A stretch of DNA of 64,000 nt from Mesorhizobium sp. B2-7-2. GTDB lineage: Bacteria; Pseudomonadota; Alphaproteobacteria; Rhizobiales; Rhizobiaceae. Below, piece after piece: positions 25,781-33,130 of the stretch (position 1 is its first letter; every line of letters begins with the position of its first letter). The position numbers and the translations under genes were made by a program. The stretch is from contig NZ_VFTZ01000019.1 of the NCBI RefSeq assembly GCF_006440775.1, forward strand, positions 45,538 through 109,537, in the 5' to 3' direction. The notes beneath the pieces are model-generated. The model did no database searches. It was not told where the DNA came from and worked only from the letters and a program-made list of their open reading frames with translations.

Positions 25781-26749
25781 ATGACCAATGCAACCGAACA
25801 CGCCGTCCTGCAGCTCGCTGTGCTTGTCGGCAGCCTGCGCGCCCAGTCCTTCAGCCGCAAGATCGCCAAGGCGCTCGCCGCCCGCGCGCCGGATTCGGTG
25901 CGCTGCCGCTTCATCGAGATCGGCGACCTGCCGCTTTACAACGAGGATCTGGATGGCGACAGCCCGCCTGCGGCGTGGGCGGCTTTCCGCGCGGCGATAC
26001 GCGAATGCGACGCGGTGCTGTTCGTCACCCCGGAATACAACCGCTCGATCCCGGGCTGCCTGAAAAACGCGCTCGATGTCGGCTCTCGTCCGCCGGGCAA
26101 GAGCGTGTTCAAGGGCCTGCCAGCCGGGGTCGTCAGCGTCAGCCCGAGCAAGATCGGCGCCTTCGGTTCCAATCAGGCGCTTCGGCAGACCTTCGTCTTC
26201 CTCGACATGCCCGTGATGCAGCAGCCGGAGGCCTATATCGGCAATGTCGCGGAGCTGCTCGACGATAAGGGCGCCGTCACCAATGCCGACACCGCCGCCT
26301 TCCTCGAGAATTTCATGGCCGGCCTGGAAAGCTGGATCAGGAGGGTGCATCCCGGCGGCTCGTCCTTCGATGCCTTCATGAAGCAGCGCGAGAAGATCGC
26401 CGAGGACTATGTCAATGGCGATGCCACCTCGCTGAAGGCGATCGTCACCCACGCCGGACCGGCGACGTTCTTCTCGCCGCGAGGCGACCATCTCGAAGGC
26501 GCCGAAGCGGTCGCCGGCCGCTACGAACGCGACGCTGCAAGCTTCCACAAGGGCGGCAACACCGACCTTGAGGTGCTCCAGGCTTCGGCAAGCGGCGATC
26601 TGGCCTTCTGGAGCGGCTTGCAGCATGCCAAGGCGCGCATCGGCAAGAACGGCGAGGCGACCGAGATGACCTTGCGGGTGACGGAAGTGTTCCGACTGGA
26701 GGATGGCGCGTTCAAGCTGGTGCATCGCCACGCCGACCCGGCTCATTAG
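25781..26749 (+). CDS. NADPH-dependent FMN reductase fused to an NTF2/SnoaL-like domain
   Basis: A 322-residue two-domain protein. Residues 1 to about 185 are a flavodoxin-like NADPH-dependent FMN reductase: LAVLVGSLRAQSFSRKIAKA binds the FMN phosphate, FVTPEYNRSIPGCLKNALD is the conserved core loop, and GAFGSNQALRQTF follows. Residues about 195-322 look like a cone-shaped NTF2/SnoaL (DUF4440-type) domain with DYVNGDATSLKAIVTHAGPA and a C-terminal VTEVFRLEDGAFKLVHRHAD. FMN reductases of this group reduce quinones, chromate or azo dyes. The fusion suggests that the reduced substrate is held or isomerised by the second domain. ATG 25781 is the family-like start, although no strong ribosome site is visible. 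Confidence 0.85.
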   Translation: MTNATEHAVLQLAVLVGSLRAQSFSRKIAKALAARAPDSVRCRFIEIGDLPLYNEDLDGDSPPAAWAAFRAAIRECDAVLFVTPEYNRSIPGCLKNALDVGSRPPGKSVFKGLPAGVVSVSPSKIGAFGSNQALRQTFVFLDMPVMQQPEAYIGNVAELLDDKGAVTNADTAAFLENFMAGLESWIRRVHPGGSSFDAFMKQREKIAEDYVNGDATSLKAIVTHAGPATFFSPRGDHLEGAEAVAGRYERDAASFHKGGNTDLEVLQASASGDLAFWSGLQHAKARIGKNGEATEMTLRVTEVFRLEDGAFKLVHRHADPAH

Positions 26750-26860
26750 CCGGCGCTTGTAAAAATCCGCGACATAATGCCGGAGGTCTCGCGACATCCG
26801 CCTATTTCATTTGGCGCGTGAGCGGCATATGTCAGATACATGGTCGTGCCAGTTGAAGGC

Positions 26861-28060
26861 ATGACGGCGACGATAAAGACACCAATGGACGCGGAAGCGA
26901 AAGTCTTGCCGTCGGGGGTCGGCGAGCCTGCGATACTGGAAGGCGCGATTGTCATCGGCGCGGGCGCCGCCGGGCTTGCCGCCGCTTATGCGCTGGCCAA
27001 GGCCGGTGTGGCGACGCAGGTCCTGGAACGCGAGCAACGGCTGGCCGAGCCCTGGCATCGCCGCCACGACAACCTGCACCTCAACACGCATCGCGACCTC
27101 TCCTCGCTGCCGGGCGTTTCCTTTCCGGCGGGAACGCCGGCCTTCCCGCACCGCAGCGCGGTCATCAGCCACCTCAACGATTTCGCCGAAACGCACCGGC
27201 TGCCGATCGCCTTCGGCGTCAAGGTCGACGAGATCGAATTTCGTGACGACCACTGGCTGTTGCGGACAAGCGCGGGCTTGAGGGCGGCGCGCTGCGTGGT
27301 GATCGCCAGCGGGCGCGACAGGCAACCCTTCATTCCTGCCTGGAAGGGCATGGCAGATTTTTCAGGATCGATCATCCACTCGGCCGATTTCGGCAAGGCG
27401 AGCGACTATGCCGGCAAGACGGTGCTGGTGGTCGGCGCCGGCAATTCCGGCTTCGATGCCCTCAACCACCTTTCCCGCGTCGAGACGGGCCAGATGTGGC
27501 TTTCGGCGCGCAACGGGCCTTCGCTGCTGCCCAAGCGTATCGGCAAGATCGCCGTGCACCGCTTGTCGCCGGTGATGGCGAGCCTGCCGACAAGGCTCGC
27601 GGACGCTGCCATGGCGGCTACGCAGCGCCTGGTGTTCGGGGATCTGACGAAATACGGCCTGCCCGCTGCCCCGGCGGGCGGCGCCAGCCGGCTCGGTTCC
27701 GACTATACGGCGATCGCCTCCGACGACGGCGCGGTCGAGGCCATCAAGGCCGGGCGCATCATCGTGGTGCCGCAACTGCGCGAATTCAGGCGCGACGGCG
27801 TCGTGCTGGACAATGGCCAGACGATCGCGCCCGACATCGTCATTGCCGCCACCGGCTACCGCACGGGGCTGGAGACGATGCTGGGCCGGCTCGGCGTGCT
27901 CGATGCCAAGGGCGTGCCGTTGTTCAACGGGGCCGCGAACGACCCGAAGCTGCCCGGACTCTGGTTCACCGGCATGCGGCCGAGCATTCGCGGCTGCTTT
28001 GCCAATGCAAGGATCCAGGGCGCTGCGATCGCCAGGAAGATCGCCGGCCAGCAACGCTGA
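26861..28060 (+). CDS. Flavin-containing monooxygenase-like protein
   Basis: A 399-residue FAD/NADPH enzyme. The FAD site is VIGAGAAGLAAAYALAKAG, the FMO fingerprint (FxGxxxHxxxF) is FSGSIIHSADF, and the NADPH site is VLVVGAGNSGFDALNHL. The late segment DIVIAATGYRTGLE is the conserved ATG motif. The closest well-known relatives are class B monooxygenases of the YUCCA/FMO type. The substrate cannot be inferred. It lies about 110 bases downstream of the FMN reductase fusion on the same strand, so joint transcription is possible. GTG/ATG positions at 26840 and 26885 are alternative starts. Confidence 0.88.
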   Translation: MTATIKTPMDAEAKVLPSGVGEPAILEGAIVIGAGAAGLAAAYALAKAGVATQVLEREQRLAEPWHRRHDNLHLNTHRDLSSLPGVSFPAGTPAFPHRSAVISHLNDFAETHRLPIAFGVKVDEIEFRDDHWLLRTSAGLRAARCVVIASGRDRQPFIPAWKGMADFSGSIIHSADFGKASDYAGKTVLVVGAGNSGFDALNHLSRVETGQMWLSARNGPSLLPKRIGKIAVHRLSPVMASLPTRLADAAMAATQRLVFGDLTKYGLPAAPAGGASRLGSDYTAIASDDGAVEAIKAGRIIVVPQLREFRRDGVVLDNGQTIAPDIVIAATGYRTGLETMLGRLGVLDAKGVPLFNGAANDPKLPGLWFTGMRPSIRGCFANARIQGAAIARKIAGQQR

Positions 28061-28133
28061 GCGGCATCGCCAGTTCCGACCTCGGTTTTTATGTTGCCTT
28101 CCGGGCGTGCGCCCCCTATACGCCGCGGGACGT

Positions 28134-28210
28134 CGGAGTGTAGCGCAGCCTGGTAGCGCACCTGATTTGGGATCAGGGGGTCGCGTGTTCGAATCACGCC
28201 ACTCCGACCA
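28134..28210 (+). tRNA. tRNA-Pro (anticodon UGG)
   Basis: A 77-base cloverleaf. The acceptor cggagtg pairs with cactccg, the D arm is gcgcagcctggtagcgc, the anticodon stem cctga/tcagg encloses tttggga (UGG), and the T arm contains gttcgaatc. The CCA end is encoded. Confidence 0.95.
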
Positions 28211-28448
28211 TTGCCTCTTCCCCAGGACAACCCAGGGCGGCCACTTCCGGATCTGTAACGCGCAAGATCGGATGGCATTAGCCGGCGATGGGCGGGAAAA
28301 GGTGGGAAAGGCCGGGATCAGCCGCGCAAAGCCGCAGAACGCAAGGGATTGAGCGACAAGCGGCGAGACCGGAGCGAGCGGCGGCCGAAAATCGACCGCG
28401 CAACTTCAGTTGGCGCCAAAACCGGCGACCGGAGCGGCGCGCGCAAGA

Positions 28449-28694
28449 TCAGTTGGCACTTGGACCGGGGCCGACAAAGGTCTCAACGATGCCCTTGGGA
28501 ACGAAGCCGGCGAGCACGCAAAGACGCAGGCCCAGCTTGGTGCCGCTCAGAGTTTCGGACGCTTGGTCGCCTTGCCCTGCTCGGTAAAGCTCCATGTCCT
28601 GCAGGAGCTGAACGCACCGATCGGCATCAACCGTTTGGGCCGAAGCCCCGGTTGCAATGAGCAAGCCTACTGCCGAAAGCGCAATGCCGCGCAT
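28449..28694 (-). CDS. Small secreted hypothetical protein
   Basis: An 81-residue protein with an obvious Sec signal peptide (MRGIALSAVGLLIATGASAQ, cleaved after ASA). The mature part has about 60 residues and two Cys that could form a disulfide. ATG 28694 is preceded by a strong AAGGAGGGGGATTG, so translation is well supported. I do not recognise a family. It lies 24 bases downstream of the VapC stop on the same strand and could be read from the TA transcript. Confidence 0.6.
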   Translation of the reverse strand: MRGIALSAVGLLIATGASAQTVDADRCVQLLQDMELYRAGQGDQASETLSGTKLGLRLCVLAGFVPKGIVETFVGPGPSAN

Positions 28695-28718
28695 CAATCC
28701 CCCTCCTTACAGGATCGC

Positions 28719-29102
28719 TCAAATCGCGCCTTCGATGTCGGTCTTGGAGAAATCGTCGCCGACATAGAGCAGCCGGCAGGCCCGGTCCTTCGCCACTTCA
28801 TAAGCAAAGCAGTCGCCGAAGTTGAGCGCCGCGGCGTGGATGTCTTTGCCCCATCGCGCGTAAGCCTCGGCAACACGCCGAGCCGCGCCTTCGGTGACCG
28901 GCGTAATCTCGAAGCCGAGCGCGTCGAGCAGGGATTGCACTTCCTCAGCCACGCCGCGTCGAGCGGCAACAATCAGGAGCTCGGCTACGGTTCCTGCCGA
29001 TATCAGAAGTTCGTCTTCCGTTTCGAGCGCAGCGATACAGGCGTCCGCCGCTGGCTCGTCGAGGACGATGGCGATCAAGGCCGAGGTATCGACCGCGATC
29101 AT
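28719..29102 (-). CDS. VapC-type PIN-domain toxin
   Basis: A 127-residue PIN-domain ribonuclease. The acidic residues that bind Mg2+ are visible in MIAVDTSALIAIVLDEP (Asp5, and the Glu that closes the helix), SAGTVAELLIVAARRG, FGDCFAYEVAKD and LYVGDDF. VapC toxins cleave specific tRNAs or rRNA. The start codon overlaps the VapB stop by four bases (ATGA), the hallmark of coupled translation in these modules. Confidence 0.93.
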   Translation of the reverse strand: MIAVDTSALIAIVLDEPAADACIAALETEDELLISAGTVAELLIVAARRGVAEEVQSLLDALGFEITPVTEGAARRVAEAYARWGKDIHAAALNFGDCFAYEVAKDRACRLLYVGDDFSKTDIEGAI

Positions 29103-29356
29103 TCCGGCAGGCCGTCATCGCCATAAAGGAAATCCTGGCTGCGCGCCGCAGGCGGGCCGGCACTGGCTTTCGCGGCGCCGGAGGCCCGGACGGCCTGCAG
29201 CAGGCTCCGGCGGTGCGTCCGGTCCGGCACGGACCGTAGCGGGACGAGACGCACGGCCGCGTGACCGTGGCGGGTCAGGATAATCTCATCTCCAGCCTCG
29301 GCCCGCCTCACCAGTTCGCTCAGCTGCCCCTTGGCGTCTGTCACGGATATCTGCAT
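29099..29356 (-). CDS. VapB antitoxin (Phd/YefM-type fold)
   Basis: An 85-residue antitoxin. The N-terminal DNA-binding half, MQISVTDAKGQLSELVRRAEAGDEI, is typical of the Phd/YefM-type antitoxins that pair with PIN toxins. The C-terminal tail, with LYGDDGLPE, would wrap the toxin. It precedes and overlaps vapC and is preceded by two palindromes (29366-29408) that should be the operator. Confidence 0.9.
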   Translation of the reverse strand: MQISVTDAKGQLSELVRRAEAGDEIILTRHGHAAVRLVPLRSVPDRTHRRSLLQAVRASGAAKASAGPPAARSQDFLYGDDGLPE

Positions 29357-29365
29357 GACAACCCA

Positions 29366-29408
29366 TAATGGACCTGATTTGGTCCATTAAATAGACCATT
29401 TGATGGTC
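29366..29408 (-). promoter_or_regulatory. Two palindromic operators upstream of vapBC
   Basis: The first palindrome has perfect 9-bp arms, taatggacc (29366-29374) and ggtccatta (29381-29389), with a 6-base spacer. The second has arms gaccat (29394-29399) and atggtc (29403-29408), with a 3-base spacer. Both share the half-site GGTCCAT or its complement. They lie 10-52 bases upstream of the VapB start, where autoregulatory VapBC binding is expected. Confidence 0.75.
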
Positions 29409-29576
29409 CATTACAATGCCGCAGCTCGGAGAGCGGTAAACCCGCCGGGCGAGAACCCCAACACCTCGAGCCCGGCGAGCCTACAACCCGATCTGGTACG
29501 CGACCGGGACCGGGATCAACCGGCGAAGGCTGCGCTGCAAGATGGATGCCTGAAAGATTGTTCCGAAACGGGACGG

Positions 29577-29999
29577 CTACTCAGCCGGCTCCCACGGGTT
29601 GATCACGGACACGCCGGCCGCATAAAACGGCGCGGCATCACGCGACGCAACCTGAAAGCCTTTCGCGGCGGCGATAGCTGCCATGTACCCGTCAGGCACG
29701 GTAAATCCCTTTCCGGCGGCTCTCGCCCTTACAGCAAGACCGGCGTAGCGGCATGCCGCCTCGGCGTCGAAGGCCAGGATGCGCTGATCGAAGATTGCAC
29801 AAATCCCGGCAAAGGTTTCGGCCAGCGCATTTTTCCGCCGGCCGGCCGGCATGGCTTCGATGCCGAACAGCACTTCCGCCAGCGTGATGCTGGACAGATA
29901 GAATGTCTCGGCGACCTGCTCGTCCATCCAGGCCAGGACCGCGGCGTTAGGTTGCGGTCTCATCACCTCCGAAACGACGTTGGTGTCCAGGAGGATCAT
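29577..29999 (-). CDS. FitB/VapC-type PIN-domain toxin
   Basis: A 140-residue PIN-domain toxin of the FitB branch. It begins MILLDTNVVSEVMRPQPN, with the first catalytic Asp in LDTN, continues with SSITLAEVLFGIEAMPAGRR, and ends with FTVPDGYMAAIAAAKGFQVASRD. These segments supply the acidic cluster. Its start overlaps the antitoxin stop by four bases. It is unrelated at sequence level to the PIN toxin 475 bases downstream, so the two modules were acquired separately. Confidence 0.93.
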   Translation of the reverse strand: MILLDTNVVSEVMRPQPNAAVLAWMDEQVAETFYLSSITLAEVLFGIEAMPAGRRKNALAETFAGICAIFDQRILAFDAEAACRYAGLAVRARAAGKGFTVPDGYMAAIAAAKGFQVASRDAAPFYAAGVSVINPWEPAE

Positions 30000-30250
30000 T
30001 CGAATTTCAGCGGCTCAGCCGGGCTTTTCTCACGGGCTTGTTCAAGCGCTTCAACGTCCTCGTCCGTCACGCCCGCCCGGCGAGCAATGGCGGACATTAG
30101 CGTGCCCACCCTGACGCGACCCTCCGGCCGAACCGCGTCTTCCAGAATGGCACGGATTTCCGCCTCCGTGCTGCGGCCATTGATGGCCGCGCGCACGCGC
30201 AGGGCGCGATGTGTCTCTTCCGGAAGATTTCTGATCGTAACCGCTGTCAT
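29996..30250 (-). CDS. FitA-type ribbon-helix-helix antitoxin
   Basis: An 84-residue antitoxin with the FitA N-terminus MTAVTIRNLPEETHRALRVR (strand plus first helix of the ribbon-helix-helix) and NGRSTEAEIRAILEDAV (second helix). The C-terminal half would bind the PIN toxin. ATG 30250 overlaps a perfect palindrome, and a further in-frame Met 36 bases upstream would place the start inside the operator, so I use the shorter form. Confidence 0.92.
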   Translation of the reverse strand: MTAVTIRNLPEETHRALRVRAAINGRSTEAEIRAILEDAVRPEGRVRVGTLMSAIARRAGVTDEDVEALEQAREKSPAEPLKFE

Positions 30251-30285
30251 TGATATCAATCCGATCTCATTGCTATCACATAGCA
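30249..30285 (-). promoter_or_regulatory. Palindromes at the fitAB start
   Basis: Two palindromes are visible: attgatatcaat (30249-30260, perfect 12 bp, overlapping the start codon) and tgctatcacatagca (30271-30285, 6-bp arms with a 3-base centre). Both suit autorepression by a ribbon-helix-helix antitoxin. Confidence 0.65.
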
Positions 30286-30322
30286 TAGTGGACCCTGATT
30301 GTCATGCGCAGGCAGTTCAGCC

Positions 30323-31027
30323 TCAAATATCGAACTCGCCCTGCCCTTCGTCCATGGCGCTCACGGTCTCGGCGGCCAAGGCGCGGGTGATCGGCGTCTT
30401 GCGTTCGAGGGCTGCGCGGTCGAGGCGTTCGACGATGCGCATGGCGGTGGCGAGGGAGCGCTCGATGCGGCGCACCAGATATTGCACCACATGCGGCTCG
30501 ACCTCGACCTGGCGGTCGGCGAAGAGCTTGGTGATGACGCCGGCGAGCAAAAGGTCGTCCGGCTCGTGGATCTCGACCGTCGCCGCCGCCTTCAGCCGCG
30601 AGATGAGGTCGGGCAGCGCGACGCGCCAGGCGGAGGGGAAACGCCGCGCCGTCAAAAGCAGCGTCGAGCCCGCGCCGCGCACGGCGTTGATCAGGTGGAA
30701 CAGGCCCTCCTCGTCGACCGCCGCCTTGTCGATGTCGTCGATGAGCGCCGGCCGGCTGCCGAGCCCGGCAATGTGCTCGCCGATCCGGCCGGGATCGATG
30801 GCGGCAGCATGCGTCCGATCCTGCCAGATGCGGGCGAGGTGCGTCTTGCCCGAGCCGGGCGGCCCGGCCAGCACGACCACCGGCGACGGCCAGTCCGGCC
30901 AGCGGTCGATCAGCGATGCCGCTTGCGCATTGGTGCCCGAGACGACGAGCTCGTCGCGCGAATAGCCGGTGCCGTGGCCGAGATCGAGCGGCAGCTGGCG
31001 CGGCGGGTCGGCTGGCTGAGCAGCCAT
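30323..31027 (-). CDS. hdaA: HdaA-like DnaA-related replication regulator
   Basis: A 234-residue protein related to DnaA domain III without the DNA-binding domain IV. This is the layout of Hda/HdaA, which stimulates DnaA-ATP hydrolysis. A sliding-clamp binding motif, QLPLDLG, is near the N-terminus. The Walker A-like segment is VLAGPPGSGKTHLARIW, the B segment is ALIDDIDKA, and TARRFPSAW and LPDLISRLKAA follow. It begins at ATG 31027, two bases from the upstream AI-2E gene stop, so it belongs to the same minus-strand operon. This gene order (CDP-alcohol transferase, AI-2E permease, hdaA) facing purM-purN is widely conserved in Rhizobiales. Confidence 0.88.
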   Translation of the reverse strand: MAAQPADPPRQLPLDLGHGTGYSRDELVVSGTNAQAASLIDRWPDWPSPVVVLAGPPGSGKTHLARIWQDRTHAAAIDPGRIGEHIAGLGSRPALIDDIDKAAVDEEGLFHLINAVRGAGSTLLLTARRFPSAWRVALPDLISRLKAAATVEIHEPDDLLLAGVITKLFADRQVEVEPHVVQYLVRRIERSLATAMRIVERLDRAALERKTPITRALAAETVSAMDEGQGEFDI

Positions 31028-31028
31028 T

Positions 31029-32276
31029 TCAGCCCCGTGTCGAGCGATGGCCGCCGCCGCGGTCGGCCGGCAAGGGCAGCGCGGGCTGAGTGCCGTTGCC
31101 CTTGTAAAGCGGCGATTCAAGATAGCGGGCGATGGCGAAGCGTACCAGCACGGCAATCGCCGCCGAGGCCGGCACGGCAATCAAAAGGCCGACGAAGCCG
31201 AACAGCGCGCCGAAGGCAAACAGCGCGAACATCAGCCATACCGGGTGCAGGCCGACGCTCTTTCCAACCAGCCGCGGCTGCAGGATGTTGCCCTCGATGA
31301 ACTGGCCGACGAAGAACACGCAGGCCACGGCGACCACCATGGTCCAGTCCGGCCAGAACTGGACGAAGGCGACGCCGACGGCGAGCACCAGCCCGGTCAA
31401 GGAGCCGACATAGGGGATGAAGGAGATCAGCCCGGCGAAGAAGCCGATGAGGATGGCGAAGTTCAAGCCGGTCAGCGTCAGGCCCGTGGCATACATAGCG
31501 CCGAGCACCAGGCAGAGCGTGCCCTGCCCGCGCACGAAGCCGGCGGTGGCGGTGTTGATGTCGCGGGCAAGCGCGCGCACCGTCTCGACATGATCGCGCG
31601 GCACCCAGCCGTCGACCTCGGCCACCATGCGGTCCCAGTCGAGCAGCATGTAGAAGGCGACGACCGGGGTGACGACGAACAGGCTCACCACCGAGACCAG
31701 CGCTACGCCGGAGCTCCAGATAGAGGTGAAGACGGTGGTGAGCAGGCTGAAGCCGGAGGTGAGCAGCGAATTCAGCCCGTCGCGCAGACCGGCGGCGTTG
31801 ACGCCGAAACGCTGCTCCAGCCATTTCGGGTCGAAGCTGGTGATCAGCGATTGCAGGCGGGTGAGATATTCCGGCAGCTTGCGGGCGAAATCGGCCATCT
31901 GGGTGGCCAGCACCGGCACCAGGATGACCAAGGCCAGCACCACCACGACGATGAACGCAATCAGGATCACCACGGTCGCCATCAGGCGCGAGAGGCCGAG
32001 CCGCTGCAGCCGGTCGGCGACCGGGTCGAGGAAATAGGCGAGCACCATGCCGGCGACGAAAGGCAGGAGGATGCCCGAGAAGATGTAGAGGAACAGCGCC
32101 AGCAGGACCGCCGTTGCCAGCCAGAAGAAGACCTGGCGGCGAAGCCCGCCCGAGCTGTCGTCGGCCGCGATCGCCGCGGCTTCACCGTCAGGCGCCCGTG
32201 TTGGAGCCGCCCGGCTTGCCGATGCCCGGCTTGATGTCGCCGGTCTGGGAGTTGCTCGTCCGGGAGCCTTCGCCAT
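31029..32276 (-). CDS. AI-2E family transporter (PerM-like)
   Basis: A 415-residue membrane protein with a cytoplasmic Ala/Arg-rich N-terminus and about eight hydrophobic segments. It shows the family features FVVTPVVAFYMLLDWDRM and GLISFIPYVGSLTGLVLAVG, and the C-terminal FIEGNILQPRLVGKSVGLHP. AI-2E/PerM proteins are permeases of unclear substrate; some act as Na+/H+ antiporters. The chosen start at 32276 lies inside the preceding gene and overlaps it by 89 bases. No in-frame Met occurs between there and the first membrane segment, so either the overlap is real or an alternative start codon is used. Confidence 0.85.
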   Translation of the reverse strand: MAKAPGRATPRPATSSRASASRAAPTRAPDGEAAAIAADDSSGGLRRQVFFWLATAVLLALFLYIFSGILLPFVAGMVLAYFLDPVADRLQRLGLSRLMATVVILIAFIVVVVLALVILVPVLATQMADFARKLPEYLTRLQSLITSFDPKWLEQRFGVNAAGLRDGLNSLLTSGFSLLTTVFTSIWSSGVALVSVVSLFVVTPVVAFYMLLDWDRMVAEVDGWVPRDHVETVRALARDINTATAGFVRGQGTLCLVLGAMYATGLTLTGLNFAILIGFFAGLISFIPYVGSLTGLVLAVGVAFVQFWPDWTMVVAVACVFFVGQFIEGNILQPRLVGKSVGLHPVWLMFALFAFGALFGFVGLLIAVPASAAIAVLVRFAIARYLESPLYKGNGTQPALPLPADRGGGHRSTRG

Positions 32277-32805
32277 AGCCGCTCATATGCCTTAGCCAGG
32301 CCACGAGATAGGCCGCGGCCGAAGCCACGGTCAAGACCCCGGTCAGCAATATGAGCGCGGTCCGCAACGGGTCCAGGTGCACGGAAAAGGCAAGTTCGCC
32401 CAGCACAAGCGCCGCCAGCACGATCTGCGCGGCGGTGTTGGCCTTCGACACGAAGAGCGGCTTCACCTCGACCGGATGGCTCATCACGCTGGACAAGAGC
32501 ACGGCGCAGACGATGAGCCCGTCGCGCGAGACCATGGTCACCACCAGCCACAGCGGCAGTTCGCCGGCAAAACCCATGACGACGAAGACCGAGACAAGCA
32601 GAAGCTTGTCGGCGATCGGATCGAGATAGGCGCCGAGGCTGGACGACTGGTTCCAGCGACGCGCGATGAAGCCATCGACGCCGTCGGAGATGCCGGCAAC
32701 GAGGAATCCGGCGAAGGCCCAGTCCCAACGCGCCTGCAGCATGGCGAGCACCACCGCAGGCACGAGCAGCAGCCGCATGATCGTGATCATGTTGGGAAGG
32801 GTCAC
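32188..32805 (-). CDS. CDP-alcohol phosphatidyltransferase family protein
   Basis: A 205-residue membrane enzyme with the full CDP-alcohol phosphotransferase motif: SDGVDGFIARRW, then GAYLDPIADK, giving the DG-AR-G-D-D pattern that binds Mg2+ and CDP-diacylglycerol. Five or six hydrophobic segments are visible. It resembles PgsA but has a Gly/Ser-rich C-terminal tail. Rhizobia usually encode a separate, more canonical pgsA, so I leave the symbol empty. It is the first gene of the minus-strand operon ending in hdaA and faces purM across a repeat-filled gap. Confidence 0.88.
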   Translation of the reverse strand: MTLPNMITIMRLLLVPAVVLAMLQARWDWAFAGFLVAGISDGVDGFIARRWNQSSSLGAYLDPIADKLLLVSVFVVMGFAGELPLWLVVTMVSRDGLIVCAVLLSSVMSHPVEVKPLFVSKANTAAQIVLAALVLGELAFSVHLDPLRTALILLTGVLTVASAAAYLVAWLRHMSGYGEGSRTSNSQTGDIKPGIGKPGGSNTGA

Positions 32806-32895
32806 GTGATGTCCTATCGTGTTCTTGTAGAGAAAAAGATGAGTGAGATAGCGGGTGGGCGCAAGGGAGGACCTGCTGATCTCGCCGTGTGGGAA

Positions 32896-33065
32896 GATGA
32901 CCGGCAGGCCAGAGGGGGCAAAGGAATGCCGACATTGGGGTTTTGGCGAGGACAGCAGTCAGCAGGCAATCTGAAAGTTGAATAGAGATTTCCCTGATAT
33001 GCCAGCGGGACAGCGCCCCCCTCTGTCCTGCCGGACATCTCCCCCTCAAGGGGGGAGATTGGCGC
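32896..33065. repeat. Split copy of the cccccctct inverted repeat
   Basis: One end reads accggcaggccagaggggg near 32900-32918. The other, inverted, end reads cagcgcccccctctgtcctg from 33011, followed by tctccccctcaaggggggag. The same units form the ends of the element at 9161-9317. About 90 bases of unrelated sequence separate them here. The purM start lies 65 bases beyond, so the element is in the presumed leader. Confidence 0.8.
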
Positions 33066-33130
33066 TCGCGCCTTGCTCCCCGAAACCATTCATGCGAAGA
33101 GCCGGCAATGGAAACAAGGACGAGCCGACG

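Noticed and set aside
25253..26797. Minus-strand open frame of 514 codons spanning the FMN reductase
   Set aside because: It crosses two real genes and a repeat-poor gap, has no domain, and mirrors the plus-strand codons.
29400..30965. Plus-strand open frame of 521 codons across the FitAB-type module and hdaA
   Set aside because: The minus-strand genes carry clear PIN, ribbon-helix-helix and Hda motifs; this frame is an antisense shadow.
32814..33089. Minus-strand frame reading SPLEGEMSGRTEGGA
   Set aside because: The translation is that of the dispersed inverted repeat; such frames recur wherever the repeat occurs and are not genes.
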